From the NCBI GenBank assembly GCA_946999785.1, contig CAMQEO010000001.1, positions 1-51,629 on the forward strand: a stretch of DNA of 51,629 bases. Direction: 5' to 3'. The translations under genes and the position numbers were made by a program. Below, piece after piece: positions 27,263 through 35,978 of the stretch. The notes under the pieces were generated by a model. The model was not told the DNA's origin and ran no database searches. It saw nothing but the letters and a program-made list of their open reading frames with translations. The stretch comes from an uncultured Atopobium sp. Its GTDB lineage: Bacteria > Actinomycetota > Coriobacteriia > Coriobacteriales > Atopobiaceae. Positions within the stretch are counted from its first letter, which is position 1. Each line of letters opens with the position of its first letter.

Positions 27263-27937
27263 ATGCATCATAAAAATGTCTTGCTGGTAGCTCATACTAA
27301 ACGATGCGTGGCCAGTATGCAGGATTTAAAGCAGGCCTTGGATGTATCTATTTTGTCTTCTACACCGCAAACGATTCATCGTGCATTTGATTCGGGTCAC
27401 GAATTTGATCTTATCATTATTGATACGCTCGATCTTGATGTTGCTTTGCTTAAAACTATTGAATCTGCAGGTGTTGAACACGGCGCGTCCGCTTTGCTGC
27501 TTATTCAAGATCAACGTAATTTAGATAAACTGTATATTCCTAAACATATAAACTTTGACTTCATTTTGCCAACCGCACTAAGTGCGGAGTTTCAAATTAG
27601 ATGTGCGCTTTTGTTATGGACTGGCGAAGAGATTGAACCAACGGACGAAGTATCTGTAGACAATATGAGCATCAACCTTGCTACGTATCAAGTTTGCATA
27701 GATGGTAAGCCTGTAGACTTAACATTAATGGAATATTCTCTTCTTTCATTTTTAGTTACTCATCCTGGGCGTGCATATTCGCGCGAAAAACTTTTGCATC
27801 AGGTATGGGGCTTTGAATACTGCGGCGGTACAAGAACCGTTGACGTTCATATACGTCGTGTTCGTTCTAAAGTGGGACCTCAGATTGCTTCTCATATTGC
27901 AACGGTTCGTGGAGTGGGTTATCTCTTTAAATCATAG
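27263..27937 (+). CDS. GlnR-like OmpR-family regulator with atypical receiver domain
   Basis: This 224-residue protein pairs an N-terminal receiver-like domain (1-120) with a C-terminal winged helix (about 128-224). The DNA-binding part (LLHQVWGFEYCGGTRTVDVH, then IRRVRSKVGP and ATVRGVGY) closely follows actinobacterial GlnR, the orphan nitrogen regulator, as I recall that family. The receiver keeps a central Asp54 (IIIDTLD) but lacks the usual acidic pair after strand 1 (LLVAHTK) and the conserved Lys before Pro (ILPTA, Leu102). Phosphorylation is therefore unlikely, as in GlnR. GGGAGG precedes the ATG. It lies 74 bases after the GS-like gene, and no histidine kinase is adjacent. A nitrogen-control role is inferred from the domain and the neighbour. 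Confidence 0.8.
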   Translation: MHHKNVLLVAHTKRCVASMQDLKQALDVSILSSTPQTIHRAFDSGHEFDLIIIDTLDLDVALLKTIESAGVEHGASALLLIQDQRNLDKLYIPKHINFDFILPTALSAEFQIRCALLLWTGEEIEPTDEVSVDNMSINLATYQVCIDGKPVDLTLMEYSLLSFLVTHPGRAYSREKLLHQVWGFEYCGGTRTVDVHIRRVRSKVGPQIASHIATVRGVGYLFKS

Positions 27938-28018
27938 TTATCAGCCAATGGCAAGTTTTGTATAACATGAGATGAGTGTGTGTCAGTTTTATATGAAAGT
28001 ATACATTTAACCGATTAT

Positions 28019-28037
28019 GTATATAGTTCATATATAC
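28019..28037. promoter_or_regulatory. Inverted repeat upstream of htrA, possible operator
   Basis: GTATATA-GTTCA-TATATAC is a perfect 7-base inverted repeat about 60 bases ahead of the htrA start, in the only sizeable gap between the regulator gene and htrA. It may be an operator or part of a promoter. Confidence 0.45.
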
Positions 28038-28099
28038 CGACAACCTCTTAGTTATTGTTTTGAGGCATATGTGTGTCTCATGAAAAGAAAGGTGTTGCA

Positions 28100-29623
28100 A
28101 TGAATAATGAATTGGAGCATCCTCAACACGTAAATCCAATCGCGCCTCGTTTAGACTCTTCACCAACAGATGTTATGGATCCTGTGGTATCGCATTCTCA
28201 ACATGAACCTACCGAACAAGGTACTAAGACACCTTCTGTACCACATGTTTCGGATCGTGTTGCAGATACGGCTGTGGCTCCACAAATTTCGGCTTCAAGT
28301 GCTCATGCGCAAAACCCATGTGCTCATACAAAGCCTGATTCGTGTACATCTGATACTGTGAGAAAAAAACATCACGTGCGCTTGCGTTTAGCAAAGCTTG
28401 GACTGGCACTTATTCTTGTTCTTGCGGGTGCAGGCATTGATTTTGGTGTTCAATATTACATGGCTTCCACGCGCGCACACAACTCACAGGGTAATTCTTC
28501 GCCCTTAACTATAGACGCGCATGATCAGGACACATCAGTTGCAAAAGCTGCAGCTGCTAAGGCTCTTCCTTCGGTTGTTTCAATTGGAGTGCAAAAAGCA
28601 CAGGGTTCAGGCGTTGGTTCGGGTGTCATGCTTGATAGCGATGGTAATATTCTTACCAATTATCATGTTGTTTCTAATGCTCAAGCCGTTTCGGTTACTA
28701 TTGCTAACAAAACGTATTCCGCAAAGGTGGCTGGTTCGGATCCTTCAAGCGATATAGCTGTAGTTAAAGCCGATTTGGAAGGCGATGAAGTAACGCCTAT
28801 AGACGTTGCTGATTCAGACAAGCTTTCTGTTGGCGACTGGGTTATGTCAGTAGGCAGTCCTTACGGTTTAAATCAGTCTGTTTCTGCAGGTATCATTAGT
28901 TCCCTTGCACGAAACCAATCGTTGCGTACAAAGTCGGGTACAACCTTATATACCAATTTAATTCAAACGGACGCATCTATTAACCCCGGTAATTCTGGTG
29001 GAGCATTAGTTAATGCCAAGGGCAAGCTTGTTGGCATATGTACGCTTTTTTCTTCTACCTCGGGTGCTTTTTCTGGAATTGGTTTTGCTATTCCGTCTAA
29101 TTACGCTATGAAAATTGCTCATAAAATTTTAAACGGCGAAAAAGTAACGCATGCCTATATTGGCCTTACTATGCAGACCATTAACGCACAAAATGCATCT
29201 CATTATCGTTTGCCCGTTACCGAGGGTGCCTATGTTGCTGATGTCGCCGCGTCAGGTCCTGCCGAAAAAGCAGGTATCAAAAAGGGCGATATTATTACTG
29301 CCGTTGATGATAAAGAAATTACCTCGGCGGACGCAATGATTTTGAATGTAAGATCTCATGAAATTGGTCAAACAGTGCGCGTTACGGTTTGGCGTGATAA
29401 AGAGAAAAAAACATTTGATGTAACACTTGGATCGGATGAAGCATTGCAGCAGCAACAAAACACAATGCAAAAGCAACAGTCACCCAATGCAGACCCTTTT
29501 GGAACTCCCAAAACCAATGAGAATGATTCCGATGATTCTGACCAAGATGAACAAGGTACACCAAACCAACGTAAAAAGCTTCAACGCTTAAAAGAGTTCA
29601 TTATGGACCTCAATAATTTATAA
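28100..29623 (+). CDS. HtrA/DegP-type serine protease, membrane anchored
   Basis: This 507-residue protein is an envelope quality-control protease. It has a Ser/Thr/His-rich cytoplasmic N-terminus (1-95), one membrane helix (about 97-115) and a trypsin-like domain with His189 (NILTNYHVVS), Asp218 (SSDIAVVKAD) and Ser299 (NPGNSGGAL). One PDZ domain (about 360-445, with GPAEKAGIKKGDIITAVDD) and a Gln/Asp-rich tail follow. The catalytic part lies outside the membrane. I chose ATG 28100 with AAAGG upstream; the earlier GTG 28073 lacks a site. An inverted repeat sits in its upstream region. copA begins 13 bases after its stop, so the two are probably co-transcribed. Confidence 0.94.
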   Translation: MNNELEHPQHVNPIAPRLDSSPTDVMDPVVSHSQHEPTEQGTKTPSVPHVSDRVADTAVAPQISASSAHAQNPCAHTKPDSCTSDTVRKKHHVRLRLAKLGLALILVLAGAGIDFGVQYYMASTRAHNSQGNSSPLTIDAHDQDTSVAKAAAAKALPSVVSIGVQKAQGSGVGSGVMLDSDGNILTNYHVVSNAQAVSVTIANKTYSAKVAGSDPSSDIAVVKADLEGDEVTPIDVADSDKLSVGDWVMSVGSPYGLNQSVSAGIISSLARNQSLRTKSGTTLYTNLIQTDASINPGNSGGALVNAKGKLVGICTLFSSTSGAFSGIGFAIPSNYAMKIAHKILNGEKVTHAYIGLTMQTINAQNASHYRLPVTEGAYVADVAASGPAEKAGIKKGDIITAVDDKEITSADAMILNVRSHEIGQTVRVTVWRDKEKKTFDVTLGSDEALQQQQNTMQKQQSPNADPFGTPKTNENDSDDSDQDEQGTPNQRKKLQRLKEFIMDLNNL

Positions 29624-29636
29624 GCAGGAATCTCGT

Positions 29637-32477
29637 ATGCCATCGTCTGCGCGTATGCGTTCATATGCATTTAATGTAGAAGGTATGACCTGTTCGGCAT
29701 GTGTTAAACATGTGCAACAGGCAGCCGAAGGCATTACGGGCGTGCAGTCAGCAGACGTTAATTTATTAACGCATACATTGCGTATACAAGCTTATCCACA
29801 TGAAATTGGATCGTCTTTCTGCACAACGGTTGTGGATACCCTTAAACGCGCAGGTTACGATGCCCAAATTAGTGATGATGCCGGTGCTACTCCTGATACC
29901 ACTGACGATACCGCGGTTAACAATGTTGCTGATGATGCTGCATATGGAAAGCCTTCTCACTCAACGTCTGCAGGCTCTGCACCGCGCGAGCTTTCCCTTC
30001 TTGCACATCGCCTTAAACTTTCGGTTATCTGTGCTGTGCCGCTTATGTATCTTGCTATGGCTCCTATGTTTGGATTGCCTTGTCCATTTTCAAGTACTTC
30101 GCGCGCCGATTATGCGCTTGGTGGCATGATTCAATTCTTTTTGGCGCTGTGCATTCTCCTTATCAACCGTGTGTACTTCATACGTGGCTTTAAGGCAGCT
30201 CGTTCAGGTTACGCCACCATGGATACTCTTATTGCGCTTGGATCACTTGCTTCGTTTGCATATTCAACCTTTCTTGTGCTTCTTCGCTGGTTTGACGTCT
30301 TTGCGTTTCTACATTATGCCGAACATATGTTATCTGTGCCGCTTGCTCAGCAAAGCCTTGCATGGATGCCTTCTGCCTATGTGAGCGTATCTACAGTTTT
30401 TCCCCTCGATCATCTTTATTTTGATTCGTGCGGTATGATTTTAGTATTTGTGAGTATTGGAACCTATTTTGAAACAAAAACCAAACAACAAGCAACAACA
30501 GCATTAACCGAGCTTATCAATTTGGCACCACCTTTGGTAACGGTGGTTACTCCTTCGGGCGAAAAACTTTATTCGCGTGATCTCGTGCAGGTAGGACAAA
30601 CAATAATCGTTAAAGCAGGAGAGCGCATTGCTCTAGACGCTACCGTGGTTGCAGGTTCGCTTGCAGTTGATGAGTCTGCACTTTCGGGCGAAGCGTTTCC
30701 TCAAGATAAAACGCTTCATTCTAAGGTTTATGCAGGCACTTACGTTCTGCAGGGTTGGGCGCGTTTACGTGTAGACGCTGTGGCGTCTAAGAGCGTACTT
30801 TCTCATATTATTACGCTTGTTGAACAAGCTGCTTCAACTAAAGCTCCTATTGAGCGCATTGCCGATACGCTTGCCTCTTTGTTTGTACCTGTGGTTATCC
30901 TGATTTCTTTGGTTACGTTTGTCACATGGTTGTGCCTGGGAGAAGGTACTGCTGCACTTGGCTGGGCAATTAATTGTGCTGTAAGCGTGTTAGTTGTTAG
31001 TTGCCCTTGCGCTTTAGGTTTAGCGGTGCCAGTTGCTCTTATGGTTGCGTGCGCGCGTGGAGCGCGTTTTGGTATTTTATTCAAATGCGCTTCTGCGCTT
31101 GAAAACTTGCGCCGTGTGCGTGTGGTTGCTTTTGATAAAACAGGCACACTTACCCGTGGTAAGCCTTGTGTTACGGCGCATGTGATACTTGACGAATTAT
31201 CAAATGATCCGCAGGTATACGCATCGTTTTTGCGCGATGTATGGACGCTTGAGCATAAAAGCGAACACGTTGTTGCGCGCGCTTTGTGCGTATATATTAA
31301 AGCATTGGCAGATAAGCACAACATAGAGCTTAGCAACAAAACGCGTACATCTGTTGTTGATTCCTGTGATTTTGCCCAAAAACCCGGTCTGGGTGTCACG
31401 GGTTACGTACAGGGCAGACGCCTTGTAATAGGTAATGAGCGACTTATGCATTCATTACATATTGATATAGCTCGTGTTTGTGCTTTATTGCCTAAATCTA
31501 CGTTACAAACCAGTGTCATATACATTGCCTATGATACCTATGCTTGTGCATGTTTTGAGTTTGAAGATCTTTGCAAGACCTCAAGCATTAAAGCACTTGC
31601 CGCTTTGCGCGCACGCTCCCTTGAGCCAATTTTGCTTTCTGGAGACACGCAACTCTCGTGTGAGCTGCTTGCACGCCAGCTCAACATAAACGAAGTACAT
31701 GCAGGTTTGTTGCCAAATGAGAAATATGCATGTATTAAGAAGCTTCAAAATGCTGTGCATGCTCGCACATCTAAACTTTTGAGGCTTGTGGGTTTGCGCA
31801 CCTATCCTTTAGTTGCAATGGTAGGTGACGGTATTAATGACGCGCCATCTTTAGCACAAGCAGATATTGGTATTGCTGTGGGTGCTGGAACCGATATTGC
31901 AATTGATTCTGCCGACATCGTTTTAATGAATTCCAATGTATGTGATCTTGTGCATGCATACGATTTAAGCCAAAAAACATCACGTATTATCAAGCAAAAT
32001 CTTTTTTGGGCGCTGATCTATAACGTCATTTGTATACCACTTGCAGCAGGCGTACTCCAACCGTTTTCTATAACGCTTAATCCTATGATGGCTTCGGCGT
32101 CTATGAGCATTTCTTCGCTTATCGTAGTGGGAAACGCGCTTCGTTTGCTAAGATGGAAACCGCTTACGCTTTCAAAAATTGCTCCTACCTCGTGCGAACA
32201 TTCATCTACAATAAAAGAAAAAGCTCGTGTAACACATAAGGAAATATGTGTAACGCATAAGGAGAAAACTGTGATTATTAAGCTGAAAATTGAGGGTATG
32301 ACCTGCGAACATTGTGTAAGTCACGTAACGCAAGCACTGTCAGAGGTTGCAGGTGTTAGTAAGGTGGACGTAAGCCTTGCCTGTAAATCAGCAGAAGTAG
32401 TATGTAGCGATGCACAAATGTCCCACCAACTTATTACTGCCGTGGAAAAAGCGGGATATAGCGCGCACTTGATGTAG
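29637..32477 (+). CDS. copA: Copper P1B-type ATPase with N- and C-terminal HMA domains (CopA-CopZ fusion)
   Basis: This 946-residue protein exports copper(I) across the membrane. An N-terminal heavy-metal domain has GMTCSAC (Cys19, Cys22). The pump core has a phosphatase/actuator loop (LSGEAFPQDK), the ion site SCPCALGLAVP, phosphorylated Asp500 in DKTGTLTRG and the hinge VGDGINDAPSLAQADIGIAVG. A second heavy-metal domain (GMTCEHC) forms the last 68 residues, where pumps of this type normally stop after the final helices. The join (about 858-878) is a 21-base tandem duplication reading VTHKEIC/VTHKEKT. It contains AAGGAG six bases ahead of an in-frame GTG at 32271, so the last domain may also be made alone as a CopZ-like chaperone. 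It starts 13 bases after htrA. Confidence 0.95.
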   Translation: MPSSARMRSYAFNVEGMTCSACVKHVQQAAEGITGVQSADVNLLTHTLRIQAYPHEIGSSFCTTVVDTLKRAGYDAQISDDAGATPDTTDDTAVNNVADDAAYGKPSHSTSAGSAPRELSLLAHRLKLSVICAVPLMYLAMAPMFGLPCPFSSTSRADYALGGMIQFFLALCILLINRVYFIRGFKAARSGYATMDTLIALGSLASFAYSTFLVLLRWFDVFAFLHYAEHMLSVPLAQQSLAWMPSAYVSVSTVFPLDHLYFDSCGMILVFVSIGTYFETKTKQQATTALTELINLAPPLVTVVTPSGEKLYSRDLVQVGQTIIVKAGERIALDATVVAGSLAVDESALSGEAFPQDKTLHSKVYAGTYVLQGWARLRVDAVASKSVLSHIITLVEQAASTKAPIERIADTLASLFVPVVILISLVTFVTWLCLGEGTAALGWAINCAVSVLVVSCPCALGLAVPVALMVACARGARFGILFKCASALENLRRVRVVAFDKTGTLTRGKPCVTAHVILDELSNDPQVYASFLRDVWTLEHKSEHVVARALCVYIKALADKHNIELSNKTRTSVVDSCDFAQKPGLGVTGYVQGRRLVIGNERLMHSLHIDIARVCALLPKSTLQTSVIYIAYDTYACACFEFEDLCKTSSIKALAALRARSLEPILLSGDTQLSCELLARQLNINEVHAGLLPNEKYACIKKLQNAVHARTSKLLRLVGLRTYPLVAMVGDGINDAPSLAQADIGIAVGAGTDIAIDSADIVLMNSNVCDLVHAYDLSQKTSRIIKQNLFWALIYNVICIPLAAGVLQPFSITLNPMMASASMSISSLIVVGNALRLLRWKPLTLSKIAPTSCEHSSTIKEKARVTHKEICVTHKEKTVIIKLKIEGMTCEHCVSHVTQALSEVAGVSKVDVSLACKSAEVVCSDAQMSHQLITAVEKAGYSAHLM
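32227..32266 (+). repeat. 21-bp tandem duplication at the CopA-CopZ junction
   Basis: GTGTAACACATAAGGAAAT is followed 21 bases later by GTGTAACGCATAAGGAGAA. Both copies contain a ribosome-binding-like AAGGA, and the second is the stronger. The duplication keeps frame and looks like old intergenic sequence now read as linker. Confidence 0.85.
32259..32477 (+). CDS. Possible internal start: stand-alone CopZ-like copper chaperone
   Basis: AAGGAG at 32259-32264 stands six bases before GTG 32271, in the frame of copA. Translation from GTG 32271 would give a 68-residue single heavy-metal-associated domain (IIKLKIEGMTCEHCVSHVT, ending at the copA stop). This is the normal size and sequence type of CopZ, the copper chaperone that delivers Cu(I) to CopA. 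The site is as strong as those of real genes in this window. It is nested in copA, so both the fused and the free form could be made. That the free form exists is inference. The listed span includes the ribosome-binding site. Confidence 0.5.
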   Translation, partial: KEKTVIIKLKIEGMTCEHCVSHVTQALSEVAGVSKVDVSLACKSAEVVCSDAQMSHQLITAVEKAGYSAHLM

Positions 32478-32541
32478 TGGTGCGTCACAAATAGACGGCA
32501 GTATGAGAGTTTATCGTAGTTTGTGCTAATAAGGATCACGT

Positions 32542-34977
32542 ATGACACAACATAGTAAATCTAAAGAGCAACCACAAAGTTCTTCGTTTAACAAAACTCA
32601 AATGATGCAGCCTACGCTGTTTGACATGCTGTCTGAAGCCAATACAGCCAATGAGTCAACCACTGCACCTGCAGCCACAACAGCTAACGAGTCAACCACT
32701 GCGCCTGTGGCCACAACGGCTGACGATTCAGCTACCGCAGTGACAGCATCTCATACGCCAAACGATCAAACCTTTGTAGCACCTGCCGCGCCAGCGCATG
32801 AAGCATTAGAGACTCCTGTTCCTGTTGACACTCACGCTACCTCTCCTGCCGAGCGTGCGCTTGAGCTTAGAAAACTTTTGGACTATCACGCTTATCGCTA
32901 TTATGCTTTAGATGCGCCCTTGATAACCGATAGCCAGTTTGATAGCTATCTCCAAGAATTATTGCATCTCGAAAAAGCGTATCCATACCTTGACGATGAA
33001 CATTCATACACACATCGTATAGGTGGTTATGTTTCCCAGCAATTTCGTCGAGTTGCTCATGCTCAGCGCATGTATTCTATGGACGATGCTATGAATTTGG
33101 AAGAGTTGGATACATGGCTTACAAAAACCGATGAAGCACTTGGATCTTCGCCGGCAAATCCTGTTGCGTATACCTGTGAGCTTAAAATAGATGGTTTAGG
33201 TGTTGCGCTTACCTATCACAACGGCCAGCTCTTGCGTGCGGCAACGCGCGGTGATGGTAGTGTTGGAGAAGACGTAACTGCCAACGTGGTTACCATTAAA
33301 GATGTACCGCATACCCTTTTACGTGATGGTTTGCAAAAAATTGCCAACACGGGCTTTGGTTCTGATATTGAGGTTCGCGGCGAAGTATATATGCCCAAAC
33401 ATAGTTTTGTACGTCTTAACGAAACCGCAGACGATGAAGGCCGTCCTACTTTTGCAAATCCGCGTAATGCTGCAGCAGGCTCGCTTCGTCAAAAAAATGC
33501 ACGCATTACTGCACATCGTGATCTTGAAACGTTTATTTATGCGCTTGCTTCGCGCGAGTCTTTAGACATTCACACTCAAACCGATTTTTTAGCATGGCTG
33601 TCTTCATGCGGTTTTAGTGTCAATCCTCATGCGCAGCGCTGTGTGTGCGCAAAAGAGGTGCACGACTATTGTGCACGTGCGCTTAAAAACCGCAGCTCGC
33701 TTGATTACGATATTGATGGTGTTGTGGTAAAGGTAGATTCTTTTGCCTTCCAAGATCAGCTTGGTTTTACGGCGCGCGCGCCGAGATGGGCAATTGCGTT
33801 TAAGTTTCCACCCGAGCAAAAACAGACCGTACTCAGAGAAATTCGTATTCAGGTTGGCAGAACAGGCGTTCTTACACCCGTTGCCGAATTTGACCCCGTT
33901 TTGGTTGCAGGATCAACCATAGCGCGCGCAACGCTACATAATATAGACGAAGTGCGTCGTCGTGATGTGCGTGTAGGCGATACTATTGTTGTCCACAAAG
34001 CAGGTGACGTTATCCCAGAAGTAGTAGGGCCAGTTTTAGAAGGAAATCTTGCAGCACTTCACTTCGCGCGTCCTGTGTGGGATATGCCGCACACCTGTCC
34101 TGCATGTGGCTCATCCGTTGTGCGTGAGGACGATGAAGTGGCGTATCGCTGTGTTTCGCTTGATTGCCCAGCTCAGGCATCTCAACGTCTGATTCATTGG
34201 TGTTCTCGAAAAGCTATGGATATTGATGGATTAGGTTCTGAGCTTATCGGCAGGCTTATAGAACAAGGTTATGTTAAAGATGTTGCCGATTATTACGATA
34301 AACTTACCTTAGACAATTTGAGCACGCTTGATACGGGTCGCAGGTACGATACTACCAATAAATTGCACAAGCAGGGAGACGCTGTTCGTGTTGGTAAAAA
34401 AATTGCGTCAAAAATTATTGCACAGCTTAATAAGAGTAAACAGGCAGGTCTTGCCCGTGTTTTGTTTGGGTTGGGAATTCGACATGTAGGAGCAAGTGTG
34501 GCCGAACTTATCGTGGCAACATATCCTAATCTTGAGAGCTTGCTGCATGCAAACAAAGAAGAAATTGCCTCTATAGATGGTGTTGGCCCCAAAATTGCTG
34601 CTGCATTGGTTGACTTTTTACACATACCACAAAATATGGAAGTGCTTATCCGTTTGAAATCTGCAGGTGTGGTGCTTTCGGCTCCTGCACAGAAAGCAAA
34701 GCTTCCGCAATCGTTAACAGGATATACCTTTGTGCTTACCGGAACACTTGAGAATCTCTCGCGCACCGCTGCAGGAGATGCACTCAAAGCCTTAGGCGCA
34801 AAAGTTTCGGGTTCGGTATCTCGTAAAACAAGTTTTGTGATTGCAGGGGAGCAAGCAGGTTCAAAGCTAGATAAAGCGCGCGAGCTGGGTGTATGTGTCA
34901 TTGGCAGAAAAGAGCTTGATGAAATCTTATCTACTCAAAAATTGCCGCACTATTTGCTTGAACAGCTTAAGGAATAG
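32542..34977 (+). CDS. ligA: NAD-dependent DNA ligase LigA with repeat-bearing N-terminal extension
   Basis: LigA seals nicks in replication and repair using NAD+. The 811-residue protein has the adenylation domain with active-site Lys215 (CELKIDGLG), an OB fold, a four-Cys zinc finger (CPACGSS...CVSLDCPAQ, about 517-540), helix-hairpin-helix repeats (IDGVGPKIAAAL) and a C-terminal BRCT domain (LTGYTFVLTGTLENLSRTAA). About 100 residues precede the normal start of the family (SPAERALELRKLLDYHAYRY). This extension is Thr/Ala-rich with a 12-residue repeat. AAGGAT precedes ATG 32542. A start closer to the domain is possible, but no internal site is as good. The iminopeptidase gene follows 15 bases later. 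Confidence 0.95.
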   Translation: MTQHSKSKEQPQSSSFNKTQMMQPTLFDMLSEANTANESTTAPAATTANESTTAPVATTADDSATAVTASHTPNDQTFVAPAAPAHEALETPVPVDTHATSPAERALELRKLLDYHAYRYYALDAPLITDSQFDSYLQELLHLEKAYPYLDDEHSYTHRIGGYVSQQFRRVAHAQRMYSMDDAMNLEELDTWLTKTDEALGSSPANPVAYTCELKIDGLGVALTYHNGQLLRAATRGDGSVGEDVTANVVTIKDVPHTLLRDGLQKIANTGFGSDIEVRGEVYMPKHSFVRLNETADDEGRPTFANPRNAAAGSLRQKNARITAHRDLETFIYALASRESLDIHTQTDFLAWLSSCGFSVNPHAQRCVCAKEVHDYCARALKNRSSLDYDIDGVVVKVDSFAFQDQLGFTARAPRWAIAFKFPPEQKQTVLREIRIQVGRTGVLTPVAEFDPVLVAGSTIARATLHNIDEVRRRDVRVGDTIVVHKAGDVIPEVVGPVLEGNLAALHFARPVWDMPHTCPACGSSVVREDDEVAYRCVSLDCPAQASQRLIHWCSRKAMDIDGLGSELIGRLIEQGYVKDVADYYDKLTLDNLSTLDTGRRYDTTNKLHKQGDAVRVGKKIASKIIAQLNKSKQAGLARVLFGLGIRHVGASVAELIVATYPNLESLLHANKEEIASIDGVGPKIAAALVDFLHIPQNMEVLIRLKSAGVVLSAPAQKAKLPQSLTGYTFVLTGTLENLSRTAAGDALKALGAKVSGSVSRKTSFVIAGEQAGSKLDKARELGVCVIGRKELDEILSTQKLPHYLLEQLKE
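32644..32740 (+). repeat. 36-bp tandem repeats in the LigA N-terminal extension
   Basis: Two near-identical 36-base units begin at 32644 and 32680, and a decayed third begins at 32716. They encode TANESTTAPAAT-like 12-residue repeats in a disordered extension. Confidence 0.85.
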
Positions 34978-34992
34978 CTCAAAGGAGAAGAG

Positions 34993-35898
34993 ATGTCATT
35001 ATCACAGTTAAACGACCATATAGAAGTTCACGAAAACACGATGGACTTTATGGGCTATAAAACGTACTACCGCATTGCGGGCGACATAACTTCTGGTAAA
35101 GCACCGCTGATCACGCTTCACGGAGGACCTGGTTCTACCCACAATTATATGGAACTCCTTGATCCTGTGGCTTTGTGTGGCCGTGCGGTTATCAGCTATG
35201 ACCAGCTTGGTTGCGGAAAGTCGTATGTAGAAAACCGACCCGATTTGTGGAAACTTAGCACATGGGAAAACGAGCTTGAAGCCCTTATCAGCCATCTTGG
35301 TTTATCAAAATATTATCTGTTAGGTCAATCATGGGGCGGTATGCTAGCACAGAGCTTTGCGCTGGATTGCAAGGCGCAGGGTTTACAAGGACTTATTTTG
35401 TCGTCCACTTTGCCGTCTTCGCAACTTTGGGCACGCGAGCAACATCGTCTTGCGCGTATGCTTCCTGCGCTTGAATGCAGTGCGCTTATGAATGCCGAAA
35501 AAACACAGGATTTTTCTGGCCGTGCATATACTCAAGCTCTAGACCATTTTATGACCATGCATTGCTGTGACTTAACATACGATGAAAGTGCGCCCGAGTG
35601 TTTGCGCCGTCCTAAGAAAAGTGGCGAAGAATCCTATGTAGTTGCGTGGGGTCCTAACGAATTAACGGCAACGGGTACGCTTGCAGATTGGAATGTGATT
35701 GACCGTTTGCACCAAATTAAGGTACCAACGCTCATTATAAGTGGCACTGATGACGAGTGCACACCGCTTATTGCTAAGACTATGTTTGATGGTATTCCAA
35801 ATGCACGCTGGGAATTATTTGAAGGTTGTAGACATATGTGTTACGCCGAAAATACCGAGCATTATCTGAGCGTTATTTGTGATTTTATGACCAACTAG
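34993..35898 (+). CDS. Proline iminopeptidase-family alpha/beta hydrolase
   Basis: This 301-residue cytoplasmic peptidase removes N-terminal proline or related residues from short peptides. It shows the family's HGGPGSTHNYM oxyanion region (43-53), SYDQLGCGKS, nucleophile Ser113 in GQSWGGMLA, an acid in ISGTDDECTP and the catalytic His in GCRHMCYAE. The helical cap region (about 130-210) fits proline iminopeptidase or leucyl/prolyl aminopeptidase (S33 family). AAGGAGAAGAG precedes the ATG. It lies 15 bases after ligA and is probably co-transcribed. Confidence 0.9.
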   Translation: MSLSQLNDHIEVHENTMDFMGYKTYYRIAGDITSGKAPLITLHGGPGSTHNYMELLDPVALCGRAVISYDQLGCGKSYVENRPDLWKLSTWENELEALISHLGLSKYYLLGQSWGGMLAQSFALDCKAQGLQGLILSSTLPSSQLWAREQHRLARMLPALECSALMNAEKTQDFSGRAYTQALDHFMTMHCCDLTYDESAPECLRRPKKSGEESYVVAWGPNELTATGTLADWNVIDRLHQIKVPTLIISGTDDECTPLIAKTMFDGIPNARWELFEGCRHMCYAENTEHYLSVICDFMTN

Positions 35899-35978
35899 TA
35901 TAATGTGTGCCGTGTGGGGTTGCTTATATGCTTACCAGACCTTATAGGACAAACTTGTACCATATGAAATGAGATTCT

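Noticed and set aside
30803..31399. 198-codon minus-strand frame opposite copA
   Set aside because: Antisense to the conserved ATPase core; composition is the mirror of copA codons.
34293..34901. 202-codon minus-strand frame opposite ligA
   Set aside because: Antisense shadow of conserved LigA domains; no motifs and no start signal.
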